From Elusimicrobiota bacterium (lineage in GTDB: Bacteria > Elusimicrobiota > Elusimicrobia > Elusimicrobiales > UBA9959), in assembly GCA_003500765.1 (NCBI GenBank), contig DNQL01000298.1:1-12388 (forward strand): a DNA stretch of 12,388 nt. Reading direction: 5' to 3'. A program made the translations under genes and the position numbers. This document shows, piece by piece, positions 1-5,865 of this stretch; position 1 is the first letter of the stretch, and each line of letters opens with the position of its first letter. Under the pieces are notes generated by a model, which was given only the letters and a program-made list of their open reading frames with translations, was not told the DNA's origin and did not search any database.

Positions 1-128
1 CCGGCCTCTGCCGCGGCCGGCGTATCCCGCTCGCCCTGACCCTGGGCGGCGGCTACCGCGAAAAAGCCGCCGACGCCGCCCGTCTCCACGCCGCTACCGT
101 AAAGGCTGTCCTCAGCGCGTACAAATAA
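1..128 (+). CDS. C-terminal fragment of a probable histone deacetylase-family amidohydrolase
   Basis: Only the last 41 codons are present, open at the left edge and ending in TAA at 126-128. The fragment reads IPLALTLGGGY, then a short charged stretch, then LHAATVKAVLSAYK. A 'GIPV-hydrophobic-GGGY' strand followed about 15 residues later by an H-x-x-T helix is the usual C-terminal end of bacterial histone deacetylase / acetylpolyamine amidohydrolase-like zinc hydrolases. These remove acetyl groups from lysine or polyamine substrates in the cytoplasm. The zinc ligands and catalytic His pair would lie outside the window, so the family call rests on this tail alone and the substrate cannot be inferred. 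A strong hairpin terminator starts right after the stop codon. Confidence 0.5.
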   Translation, partial: GLCRGRRIPLALTLGGGYREKAADAARLHAATVKAVLSAYK

Positions 129-153
129 AAAAGCCGGCCTGAAGCCGGCTTTT
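129..153. terminator. Bidirectional intrinsic terminator between convergent genes
   Basis: A perfect inverted repeat, AAAAGCCGGC (129-138), loop CTGAA, GCCGGCTTTT (144-153). It has A and T runs on both outer sides, so it can act on both strands. It closes the plus-strand gene ending at 128 and lies about 20 bases past the stop of the minus-strand gene ending at 174. Confidence 0.85.
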
Positions 154-173
154 CATTGGCGCCTGCAGGGCGG

Positions 174-350
174 TTAGTTGACCGTATTGCGTCCGTCGCG
201 CCAGCACTTCCGTGCCGGCCGGCGGCTGGGGCCGAAAACCCAGAGGTAGGAGCCGTGGCCGCCGGGCCTGGTTTCGGTCAGGCGGATCAGATGGGGGTAG
301 CCCTTATCCTTGCCATGCTTGTCGTCGGGGTTGTCCTGTGCCGTGTTCAT
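174..350 (-). CDS. Small hypothetical protein, 58 aa
   Basis: I do not recognise this protein. It begins MNTAQDNPDDKHGKDKGYPH, hydrophilic and charged. A middle part follows with LIRLTETRPGGHGSYLWVFG, and the end is basic (SRRPARKCWRDGRNTVN). There is no signal peptide or membrane segment, so it is probably cytosolic. The basic, aromatic-containing tail could bind nucleic acid, but that is a guess. I chose the ATG at 350 because GGAG stands seven bases upstream; an in-frame ATG at 368 would add six residues but has no clear ribosome site. A terminator working on this strand follows the stop, and the ribosome site plus terminator are the main reasons to think it is real. No convincing promoter was seen upstream, although the 385-425 stretch is AT-rich. 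Confidence 0.5.
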   Translation of the reverse strand: MNTAQDNPDDKHGKDKGYPHLIRLTETRPGGHGSYLWVFGPSRRPARKCWRDGRNTVN

Positions 351-550
351 GCCGTTTCTCCGTTCCATCGCTCTGCCCCATCCCCACTATTAAAGGATAT
401 TAAAATCCGGCTATCCTTATAAGGTCCCTGCGGCCCTCCCCGTCAGCGTAAATTATCCTATCTCTTTTTGGGCCTTTAGGGCCTGCCCTCCCGGTCCCAT
501 GCCCGGACCACAGGGCCCAGGCCGGTTTTGCCGTCCCCGGGGGCCACTTA

Positions 551-579
551 TTAACAGGTAACATTGATTTTTAACAGGT
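551..579 (+). repeat. Direct repeat TTAACAGGT, two copies 20 bases apart
   Basis: TTAACAGGT occurs at 551-559 and 571-579, spaced by exactly 20 bases (about two helical turns). The second copy also forms an inverted repeat, ACAGG-TTCT-CCTGT (574-587), that runs into the DnaA-like box. The spacing is what a DNA-binding protein on one helix face would need; the protein is unknown. Confidence 0.6.
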
Positions 580-584
580 TCTCC

Positions 585-593
585 TGTGGATAA
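585..593 (-). promoter_or_regulatory. Perfect DnaA-box match (TTATCCACA on the minus strand)
   Basis: TGTGGATAA is the exact reverse complement of the consensus strong DnaA box TTATCCACA. A second nine-base near match, TTATTAACA at 548-556, lies close by in the other orientation with one mismatch to TTATNCACA. One perfect box can occur by chance, and no origin-associated gene (dnaA, dnaN, gidA) is in the window, so this may be a DnaA-responsive promoter site or coincidence. Confidence 0.35.
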
Positions 594-614
594 CTTCCCC
601 CGAGGTGGGTCTAA

Positions 615-636
615 GGGCCTATATTGGCATAGGCCC
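615..636. promoter_or_regulatory. Inverted repeat GGGCCTAT-N6-ATAGGCCC upstream of clostripain copy 1
   Basis: Perfect eight-base arms (615-622 and 629-636) around ATTGGC. The right arm is part of ATAGGCCCAAAG (629-640), which recurs with one change as ATAGGTCCAAAG at 653-664, just before the -35 element. No T run follows, so it is more likely an operator or activator site than a terminator. Confidence 0.45.
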
Positions 637-668
637 AAAGGTAATAAAAGATATAGGTCCAAAGTCCT

Positions 669-697
669 TTGACATATGTTAATATTGATATCAATCT
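669..697 (+). promoter_or_regulatory. Predicted promoter of clostripain copy 1
   Basis: A perfect -35 hexamer TTGACA (669-674) is followed by an AT-rich spacer. The -10 is poorer: CAATCT (692-697) at 17 bases, inside a TA-rich run. The same layout, a TTG-type -35 followed 26-27 bases later by CTATA, appears before copies 2 and 3. The spacer contains the palindromes ACATATGT (672-679) and ATTGATATCAAT (684-695), which could be operator sites. Confidence 0.5.
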
Positions 698-737
698 ATA
701 TATATACACGGGCGCGGGTCCAACAAAAGGAGTCGAT

Positions 738-2018
738 ATGTTCAAAAAAGCAGTCCTGTCCGCAGTCGCAGTGGTATTCTCCGCAGCTTCGCTCTCCGCC
801 GGGATCAACTTCGATACCCCCTCCTCCTTCGACCTGAAGGAAGCGATAGCCAATGCCGAGATTTCCGTGCCCGCGTCGGCCGTAGAGGCCGATTCCAAGG
901 GCGCCAAAGAGTGGACCATCATGGTCTTCCTCAACTCCAAGAACAACCTGGAGCGCTTCGGCCTCAAGGACATGAACGAGATGGAGATGGTCGGCTCCTC
1001 CGACAAGGTCAATATCGTGGTCGAGATGGGCCGCATGGCCGGCTTCGACTCCTCCGACGGCGACTGGAGGGGAACCCGCCGCTACCTGGTCCAGAAGGAC
1101 AATGATACCTCCAAGGTCACCTCCCCGGTCATCGAGGACCTGGGCAAGACCGACATGGGCGACTGGCGGAGCCTGGCCGCCTTCGGCAACTGGGCCAAGG
1201 CCAAGTACCCGGCCAAGCGCTACATAATGATAGTCTGGAACCACGGCGCCGGCTGGATCAAGGAGCGCGCCATCGCGGAGAAGGGCCTCTCCTACGACGA
1301 CGAGACCCATAACCACATGACCACCCCGCAGGTGGGCTGGGCGCTGCGCGACATGGGCGGCGTGACCGTCTACGGCTCCGACGCCTGCCTGATGCAGATG
1401 GCCGAGTTCGTCTACGAGATCAAGGACTACACCGAGTACATCGTCGGCTCCGAAGAGACCGAGCCCGGCGACGGCTACACCTACGACACCTTCCTCGGCC
1501 CCATCGTGGCCAACCCCTACATGGGCGCCTTCGAGGCCGGCAAGGTGACCGTGGACGCCTACAGCGACCATTACGCCTCCATCCGCCAGGCCTCCACCCA
1601 GAGCCTGATCAAGTCGTCGGCCATCGACGGCTTCCTGCCCGTCTCCAACGCGTTCGCGGCCGCCGTCATGGCCTCGAACGAGAAGGAACTGGCCAAGAAG
1701 GCGATGCGCGGCGCGCAGAGCTTCGCTTACTCCGAGAACAAGGACCTCTACCACTTCGCGCAGCTGATCCTGGCCGAGACCCAGGACCAGAACGTGAAGG
1801 CCAAGGGCCAGGCCCTGATGTCCTACATCAAGAGCCCGCTGGTGGTGCATAACCGCACCAACAACAGCACCGGCGGCTGGTACGGCCCCGAGCTCTACGA
1901 CGACGCCCATGGCATCGCCGTGTACCTGCCCGGCCGCGCCGCCCCGGCGCATTACGCCGAGCTGCAGTGGGCCGCGGCCTCCAACTGGGACGACTTCATA
2001 AACTGGACCGCCCAGTAA
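738..2018 (+). CDS. Exported clostripain-like cysteine protease (family C11), copy 1
   Basis: A 426-residue secreted cysteine endopeptidase of the clostripain (C11) family, whose known members cut after basic residues. Seen: a Sec-type signal peptide (FKK, then hydrophobic to about residue 17-21); a leader of about 35 residues containing EISVPASAVEA; a first beta strand TIMVFLNSKNN (60-70); the catalytic His in WNHGAGW (His169); the catalytic Cys in SDACLMQM (Cys217); and the family motif GSEETEPGDGYTY (237-249). A C-terminal domain follows. I chose the ATG at 738 because AGGAG lies five bases upstream; a TTG at 669 in the same frame is part of the -35 element. It prefers ATC over ATA for isoleucine, unlike most neighbours, which may mean higher expression. 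It has its own promoter and terminator. The substrate is unknown; secretion or periplasmic location is inferred. Confidence 0.88.
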   Translation: MFKKAVLSAVAVVFSAASLSAGINFDTPSSFDLKEAIANAEISVPASAVEADSKGAKEWTIMVFLNSKNNLERFGLKDMNEMEMVGSSDKVNIVVEMGRMAGFDSSDGDWRGTRRYLVQKDNDTSKVTSPVIEDLGKTDMGDWRSLAAFGNWAKAKYPAKRYIMIVWNHGAGWIKERAIAEKGLSYDDETHNHMTTPQVGWALRDMGGVTVYGSDACLMQMAEFVYEIKDYTEYIVGSEETEPGDGYTYDTFLGPIVANPYMGAFEAGKVTVDAYSDHYASIRQASTQSLIKSSAIDGFLPVSNAFAAAVMASNEKELAKKAMRGAQSFAYSENKDLYHFAQLILAETQDQNVKAKGQALMSYIKSPLVVHNRTNNSTGGWYGPELYDDAHGIAVYLPGRAAPAHYAELQWAAASNWDDFINWTAQ

Positions 2019-2037
2019 GAGAAGGCTGAAAGCCTTA

Positions 2038-2072
2038 AAAAAGGGCCGTCCGCGCGAGCGGGCGGCCTTTTT
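2038..2072 (+). terminator. Intrinsic terminator after clostripain copy 1
   Basis: A long GC-rich hairpin with a GCGA loop (about 2054-2057) and arms of some 15 pairs, including G-U pairs, starts in an A run and ends in TTTTT at 2068-2072. A smaller hairpin, AAGGCT-GAA-AGCCTT (2022-2036), comes just before it. It separates copy 1 from the M16 gene. Confidence 0.85.
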
Positions 2073-2085
2073 CATTGCCGGCTCT

Positions 2086-2114
2086 TTGACGGGCGCCGCT
2101 TTTTATAACATAAT
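2086..2114 (+). promoter_or_regulatory. Strong sigma-70-type promoter of the M16 protease gene
   Basis: TTGACG (2086-2091), a 17-base spacer and CATAAT (2109-2114), five of six matches in each hexamer. It directly follows the copy-1 terminator, so the M16-EamA pair forms its own transcription unit. Confidence 0.7.
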
Positions 2115-2134
2115 AATACCGCTGAGAAAGACCG

Positions 2135-2152
2135 GGCGGCCCCTCGGCCGCC
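2135..2152 (+). other. 5' leader hairpin before the M16 start
   Basis: GGCGGCC (2135-2141), loop CCTC, GGCCGCC (2146-2152), a perfect seven-pair stem in the predicted mRNA leader. It ends five bases before the ribosome site AGGAGA (2158-2163). There is no T run, so it is not a terminator; it may protect the mRNA 5' end or tune initiation. Confidence 0.45.
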
Positions 2153-2172
2153 GTTCCAGGAGACACCCAAAA

Positions 2173-4917
2173 ATGAAAAAGATCATCCTAGCGCTGCTGC
2201 TGTCGGCCGTGCTTATCCCGCAGGCCGCAATGGCCTCCATAAAGCTCCCGTCCGGGGTCACGAAGGGCGCTTCGGTAGAGGGCATAGACGAATACTTCCT
2301 GCCCAACGGCCTCAAGGTCCTGCTCTTCCCGGACCCGACCAAGCCGACCGTGACGGTCAACGTCACCTACAAGGTCGGCTCCCGCCATGAGAATTACGGC
2401 GAGACCGGCATGGCCCACCTCCTGGAGCACCTGATGTTCAAGGGCACGCCCAAATACCCCGACATGACCAAGGAGTTCACGGCGCACGGCACCCGCAACA
2501 ACGCCTCCACCAGCTACGACAGGACCAACTATTACGAGACGCTGGCCGCCACGGACGAGAACCTGGAATGGGCCCTTGACCTGGAAGCGGACCGGATGGT
2601 CAACAGTTTCATAGCGAAAAAAGACCTGGACTCGGAGATGACCGTGGTGCGCAACGAGTTCGAGTCCCGCGAGAATAATCCGCGCGGGATACTTATGGAG
2701 AGGGTCCTCTCCACCTCCTACCTCTGGCATAATTACGGCAAGGCCGTCATCGGCGCCCGCTCGGACATAGAGAACGTGAGCATAGACCGCCTGCAGGCCT
2801 TCTACCGCCGCTACTACAGGCCGGACAACGCCGTCCTGATAGTGGCCGGCAATTTCGCCCCGGAGAAGACGCTGGCGCTCGTAAAGAAGAAGTTCGGCCG
2901 CATAAAGCCGCCGAAGGAGCCCATGCAGCCCACCTACACGGTGGACCCGGTCCAGGACGGCGAGCGCCTGATCACGCTGCGCCGCTCCGGCGACACGCAG
3001 GAGATCATCGCCGCCTACCACGTCCCGGCGGCCTCCCACCCGGACAGCGCCGCGCTGGACGTGCTGGGCTATATACTCGGGGACACCCCCTCGGGGCGCC
3101 TCTACAAGGCCCTGGTCGAGACGAAGAAAGCGGCCTCCGCCGCCGGCTTCTCCTGGGCGCTGCGCGAGGGCGGCGTCATGATGTTCCTCTCCACCGTCCG
3201 CAAGGGATCCTCGCTGGACGAGGCCCGCGATATACTGCTCCGGACGGTCGAGGAGTCGGCGGCCGGCGAGTTCGCCGAGGCGGACGTCGAGCGCGCCCGC
3301 ACCGCCATGCTCAAGAACGTGGAAATGGCGATGAAGTCCTCCGAGCGCATAGCGACGGCGCTCTCGGAATCCATAGCCGCCGGCGACTGGCGCCTGTTCT
3401 TCATAGACCGCGACCGGATAAAGAGCGTCACCCCGGCCGACGTCAAGCGCGTAGCCGCGCATTACCTCAAGCCCAGCAACCGAACGCTCGGACTTTTCGT
3501 CCCCACCGAGAAACCCGACCGCTCCGAGATCCCGCCCATGCCGGACGTGCAGGCGCTGGTCAGGGATTATAAGGGCGGCGAGGCGGTCTCCGCCGGCGAG
3601 TCCTTCGATTCTTCGCCGGAGAACATAGACGCCCGCACCGTGCGCCGCACGCTCAGGAACGGCATGAAGCTGGTCATGCTGCCCAAGAAGACCCGCGGCT
3701 CCTCGGTCAATGTCAGCCTGACGCTGCGCAAGGGCTCGCTGGAGACCCTGCGCGGCCTGGGCGAGGTCCCCTCGTTCGCCAGCGATATGCTGACGCGCGG
3801 CACCGCCAAACGCACCCGGCAGCAGGTACAGGACGAACTGGACCGGATAAAGACCCGCGCCAGGATCACCGGCGGCTCCTCCTCGATAGAGACCGACGCT
3901 GAGAACCTGGAGGCCGCGCTGCGGCTGGCGGCCGAGATGCTCAAAGAGCCCGCCTACCCTGAGAAGGAGTTCGAGGTGCTCAAGCAGGAGACCCTGGCGG
4001 CGCTCGAGAAGCAGCGCGGCCAGCCCGACTTCGAGGCCATGAATGCCTGGCGGCGGCATATGCGGCCTTATCCTTCCGACGACCCCCGCTACACGGCCAC
4101 GCTGGACGAGCAGATCGCGCAGGTCAAGGCGGTCACGCTGGAAGACCTGAAGGCCTATCACCGCGACTACTACGGCGCTTCGGCCGGCGAGCTGGCGCTT
4201 GTGGGCGATTTCGACCCGGACAAGGCCGCGGCGCTGGCCGGGGAGCTCTTCGGCGGCTGGACGGCGAAAAAGCCCTATTCCCGCCTGGTGACCGAATACC
4301 AGGACATTCCGGCAGTCGATATGCCCATAGAGACCCCGGACAAGGCCAACGCGCAGATGTACCTGGGACAGGCGGTGAAGATGCGGGACGACCACCCAGA
4401 CTACCCGGCCATGACGCTGGCCAACTTCATAACCGGCGGCGGCTTCCTGAGCTCGCGGCTGGCCGTGCGCATAAGGCAGAAGGAAGGCCTGAGCTACGGC
4501 GTGGGGTCCTCGTTCTCCGCCAGCTCGGAGGACGAGTCCGGCACCTTCTTCGGCTACGCCATATTCAGCCCCAAGGACGCCGCAAAACTGGAGAAGGCCT
4601 TCCGCGAGGAGCTGGACCGGGTAATAGCCGACGGCTTCACCGATAAGGAGATAGCCGACGCCAAGAGCGGCTGGCTGCAGAAGCAGGTGCTGTCCCGCGG
4701 CAGCGACCCGGGACTGGCAGGCTGGCTGGCCGGCAACGAGTACCTGGGCCGGCGCATGGCCTGGTACGGCGACATGGAGAAGCGGGTCGCGGCCCTCAAG
4801 CCTTCGGAGGTGCACGAGGCTTTCAAAAAGCACATAGACACCTCCAGGATCTCCTTCTTCCGCGCGGGCGACTTCGCCGGCGCCGCGAAGAAGGAGGCCG
4901 CTCCCGGCGGGAACTGA
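2173..4917 (+). CDS. Periplasmic M16-family zinc protease, fused active and inactive halves
   Basis: A 914-residue insulinase/pitrilysin-type metalloprotease. Such enzymes enclose unfolded peptides in a chamber built from two M16 halves. The signal peptide is MKKIILALLLSAVLIPQAAMA with an AMA cleavage site. The N-terminal half has the inverted zinc motif HLLEH (His82, catalytic Glu85, His86), and Glu162 in VVRNEFE is the likely third ligand, 76 residues later as is normal. The C-terminal half starts near residue 490 (RRTLRNGMKLVMLPKK). It has no HxxEH; the aligned place reads FASDML. It keeps the late motif RIRQKEGLSYGVGSSF used in substrate binding. One chain thus carries both a catalytic and a non-catalytic half. 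The ATG at 2173 has AGGAGA nine bases upstream; an earlier in-frame TTG at 2086 is the -35 element. The next gene starts three bases after the stop. The substrate is unknown, with periplasmic peptide clearance the most likely role. Confidence 0.9.
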   Translation: MKKIILALLLSAVLIPQAAMASIKLPSGVTKGASVEGIDEYFLPNGLKVLLFPDPTKPTVTVNVTYKVGSRHENYGETGMAHLLEHLMFKGTPKYPDMTKEFTAHGTRNNASTSYDRTNYYETLAATDENLEWALDLEADRMVNSFIAKKDLDSEMTVVRNEFESRENNPRGILMERVLSTSYLWHNYGKAVIGARSDIENVSIDRLQAFYRRYYRPDNAVLIVAGNFAPEKTLALVKKKFGRIKPPKEPMQPTYTVDPVQDGERLITLRRSGDTQEIIAAYHVPAASHPDSAALDVLGYILGDTPSGRLYKALVETKKAASAAGFSWALREGGVMMFLSTVRKGSSLDEARDILLRTVEESAAGEFAEADVERARTAMLKNVEMAMKSSERIATALSESIAAGDWRLFFIDRDRIKSVTPADVKRVAAHYLKPSNRTLGLFVPTEKPDRSEIPPMPDVQALVRDYKGGEAVSAGESFDSSPENIDARTVRRTLRNGMKLVMLPKKTRGSSVNVSLTLRKGSLETLRGLGEVPSFASDMLTRGTAKRTRQQVQDELDRIKTRARITGGSSSIETDAENLEAALRLAAEMLKEPAYPEKEFEVLKQETLAALEKQRGQPDFEAMNAWRRHMRPYPSDDPRYTATLDEQIAQVKAVTLEDLKAYHRDYYGASAGELALVGDFDPDKAAALAGELFGGWTAKKPYSRLVTEYQDIPAVDMPIETPDKANAQMYLGQAVKMRDDHPDYPAMTLANFITGGGFLSSRLAVRIRQKEGLSYGVGSSFSASSEDESGTFFGYAIFSPKDAAKLEKAFREELDRVIADGFTDKEIADAKSGWLQKQVLSRGSDPGLAGWLAGNEYLGRRMAWYGDMEKRVAALKPSEVHEAFKKHIDTSRISFFRAGDFAGAAKKEAAPGGN

Positions 4918-4920
4918 GGC

Positions 4921-5343
4921 ATGACCGACTGGAAGATATTCGCCCTTGGCGCGGCCCTGTTCGCCGGGCTGACCGCCGTGCTGGCCAAGGTGGGGGTAAA
5001 AGACATTCCCTCCAACCTGGCCACGCTGATACGCACCATAGTGATAATCGTCTTCCTGGGAGGCCTCGTCTGGTTCAGGAACGAATGGCGCAACCCGCTG
5101 GAGCTCAACCGGCACAGCCTCGTTTTCCTGGTCCTCTCCGGCCTTGCCACCGGCCTGTCCTGGATCTGCTATTACCGGGCCCTGCAGACCGGCCCGGCCT
5201 CGCTGGTGGCCCCCATAGACAAGCTGAGCATAGTCTTCGCCATAGGGCTGTCGGTGGTCTTCCTGGGGGAGAGGCTCGGCCCCTACCAGTGGGCCGGGGC
5301 CTCCATGATAGCCGCGGGCACCCTGCTTATAATCTTCAAATAG
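4921..5343 (+). CDS. Half-size EamA/DMT-type membrane protein
   Basis: 140 residues, almost entirely hydrophobic, with about five membrane segments (roughly 5-22, 33-51, 67-86, 92-112, 118-138). Typical features of one EamA repeat are visible: WICYYRALQTGPASLVAPID (residues 81-100), a GER motif in VVFLGERLGPYQWAG, and the closing helix MIAAGTLLIIF. Full-length drug/metabolite transporters have two such repeats, so this short form probably works as a dimer in the inner membrane. The substrate cannot be read from sequence. The start lies three bases after the M16 stop with only a weak GAGG right against the ATG, so translation is probably coupled to the M16 gene. Co-expression with a periplasmic protease could mean uptake or efflux of breakdown products, but that is speculation. 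Confidence 0.82.
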   Translation: MTDWKIFALGAALFAGLTAVLAKVGVKDIPSNLATLIRTIVIIVFLGGLVWFRNEWRNPLELNRHSLVFLVLSGLATGLSWICYYRALQTGPASLVAPIDKLSIVFAIGLSVVFLGERLGPYQWAGASMIAAGTLLIIFK

Positions 5344-5365
5344 TCATTTCAGCGGTATAAATGAA

Positions 5366-5391
5366 AAAGGCCGGCTGTGAAGCCGGCCTTT
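5366..5391. terminator. Bidirectional terminator between the EamA and SWIB genes
   Basis: Perfect 11-base arms AAAGGCCGGCT (5366-5376) and AGCCGGCCTTT (5381-5391) with loop GTGA. A and T runs on the outer sides let it serve the plus-strand gene ending at 5343 and the minus-strand gene ending at 5410. Confidence 0.88.
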
Positions 5392-5409
5392 CCGTTGCGG
5401 GGAGGCGCC

Positions 5410-5655
5410 TTATTTAAGGTGCTTGCCCAGTATGCCCGCCAGTTCGAACATGGTGATCTGGTCCTTGCCGAACATCTTGCGCAGCTTATCGTCCGCGTTG
5501 ATGTTGCGCTTATTGACCTTGTCCTGCAGGCCGTTGGCCTTGATGTAATCCCATATCTTCTTGACGGCGGTGGGCCGGGCTACCGGCTCCGCGCCTATCA
5601 CGGCCGCCAGGTCGGCGTCGGGCTGCATGGGCTTCATGAACTTGGGGTTAGCCAT
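5410..5655 (-). CDS. Stand-alone SWIB/MDM2-domain protein
   Basis: 81 residues, nearly all of it one SWIB domain. Residues 13-81 follow the family pattern: DLAAVIGAEPVARPTAVKKI, then WDYIKANGLQDKVNKRNIN, then DDKLRKMFGKDQITMFELAG, and a final LGKHLK. SWIB domains occur in eukaryotic SWI/SNF complexes and, in some bacteria such as Chlamydiae, as small stand-alone proteins or fused to topoisomerase I. A role in chromosome structure is assumed from this, not shown. The basic residues fit a nucleic-acid-associated protein. AAGGAG lies nine bases before the ATG. It is transcribed away from clostripain copy 2, and no clear promoter was found, though TACTAT about 30 bases upstream of the ribosome site could be a -10. 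Confidence 0.9.
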   Translation of the reverse strand: MANPKFMKPMQPDADLAAVIGAEPVARPTAVKKIWDYIKANGLQDKVNKRNINADDKLRKMFGKDQITMFELAGILGKHLK

Positions 5656-5754
5656 ATGTGTATTCTCCTTAAAATGGTGTCCTGCCTACATAGTACCAAA
5701 AAACGGCCGCCGCGCGCCCCTGTCGCGGGTCAATAGGGTGGGGCGGCCGGTTTC

Positions 5755-5770
5755 TGGGCCCTTTGGCCCA
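5755..5770. promoter_or_regulatory. Inverted repeat TGGGCC-CTTT-GGCCCA upstream of clostripain copy 2
   Basis: Perfect six-base arms around CTTT, 24 bases before the predicted -35. It resembles the GGGCC inverted repeat upstream of copy 1 (615-636). The plus strand continues AT-rich but without a T run, so a protein-binding site is more likely than a terminator. Confidence 0.4.
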
Positions 5771-5794
5771 TAAAACTCAGGGACCCCCGGCCCT

Positions 5795-5822
5795 TTGAGC
5801 TTACGGGCCCGGAGGTTAGACT
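5795..5822 (+). promoter_or_regulatory. Predicted promoter of clostripain copy 2
   Basis: TTGAGC (5795-5800), a 16-base spacer and TAGACT (5817-5822) within TTAGACTATAG. The -10 region resembles that of copy 3 (CTACACTATAAG). The spacer contains the palindrome CGGGCCCG (5804-5811). Confidence 0.5.
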
Positions 5823-5833
5823 ATAGATGGAAG

Positions 5834-5847
5834 TTGACGCAGGTCAA
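5834..5847. promoter_or_regulatory. Palindrome TTGAC-GCAG-GTCAA in the copy-2 leader
   Basis: Perfect five-base arms with a four-base spacer, about 12 bases past the predicted -10. The same palindrome with a different spacer (GGCG) lies at the same place before copy 3. The layout TTGAN-N4-NTCAA is like sites of the CRP/FNR family (FNR itself prefers TTGAT-N4-ATCAA). Placed over the start of transcription it would most simply act as a repressor site. It could instead fold as a short mRNA hairpin. Confidence 0.5.
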
Positions 5848-5865
5848 GTGAGCCAGGAGGAAGCC

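Larger units (their letters stand above)
351..737. other. Long non-coding region upstream of clostripain copy 1
   Basis: About 390 bases without a supportable gene. Four things can be seen: an AT-rich stretch at 385-425 in front of the minus-strand small gene; GC-rich short inverted repeats at 470-545, for example GGTCC (493-497) with GGACC (505-509), GGGCCC at 513-518 and two GGGCCT copies at 470-475 and 479-484; an AT-rich patch at 548-594 with repeated TTAACAGGT and a DnaA-box-like site; and GGGCC inverted repeats with a promoter at 615-700. A small RNA or long leader could be encoded here but nothing identifies one. Confidence 0.6.

Noticed and set aside
493..545. Possible structured RNA or riboswitch in the GC-rich part of the long intergenic region
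   Set aside because: Short stems such as GGTCC/GGACC exist, but no known riboswitch core, conserved loop or terminator follows. GC-rich sequence makes such stems likely by chance.
669..737. N-terminal extension of clostripain copy 1 from a TTG at 669
   Set aside because: The TTG is the start of the -35 hexamer TTGACA. The ATG at 738 has AGGAG at good spacing and starts a proper signal peptide.
611..1036. 141-codon minus-strand open frame over the copy-1 promoter
   Set aside because: It is antisense to the start of copy 1, has Ser/Thr-rich shadow composition and no recognisable domain.
696..2075. Long minus-strand open frame antisense to clostripain copy 1 (also similar ones at 5905-7020 and 7320-8513)
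   Set aside because: They mirror the plus-strand clostripain genes, are very rich in Gly, Val, His and Leu, and appear in the same frame relation in all three copies. The plus strand has signal peptides, catalytic motifs and ribosome sites.
2086..2172. N-terminal extension of the M16 protein from a TTG at 2086
   Set aside because: It lies in the promoter (TTGACG) and would bury the signal peptide. The ATG at 2173 has AGGAGA upstream.
2188..5115. 975-codon minus-strand open frame antisense to the M16 gene
   Set aside because: It results from few stops in a GC-rich complement. Its composition is low-complexity, it has no domain, and it contradicts the clear M16 gene.
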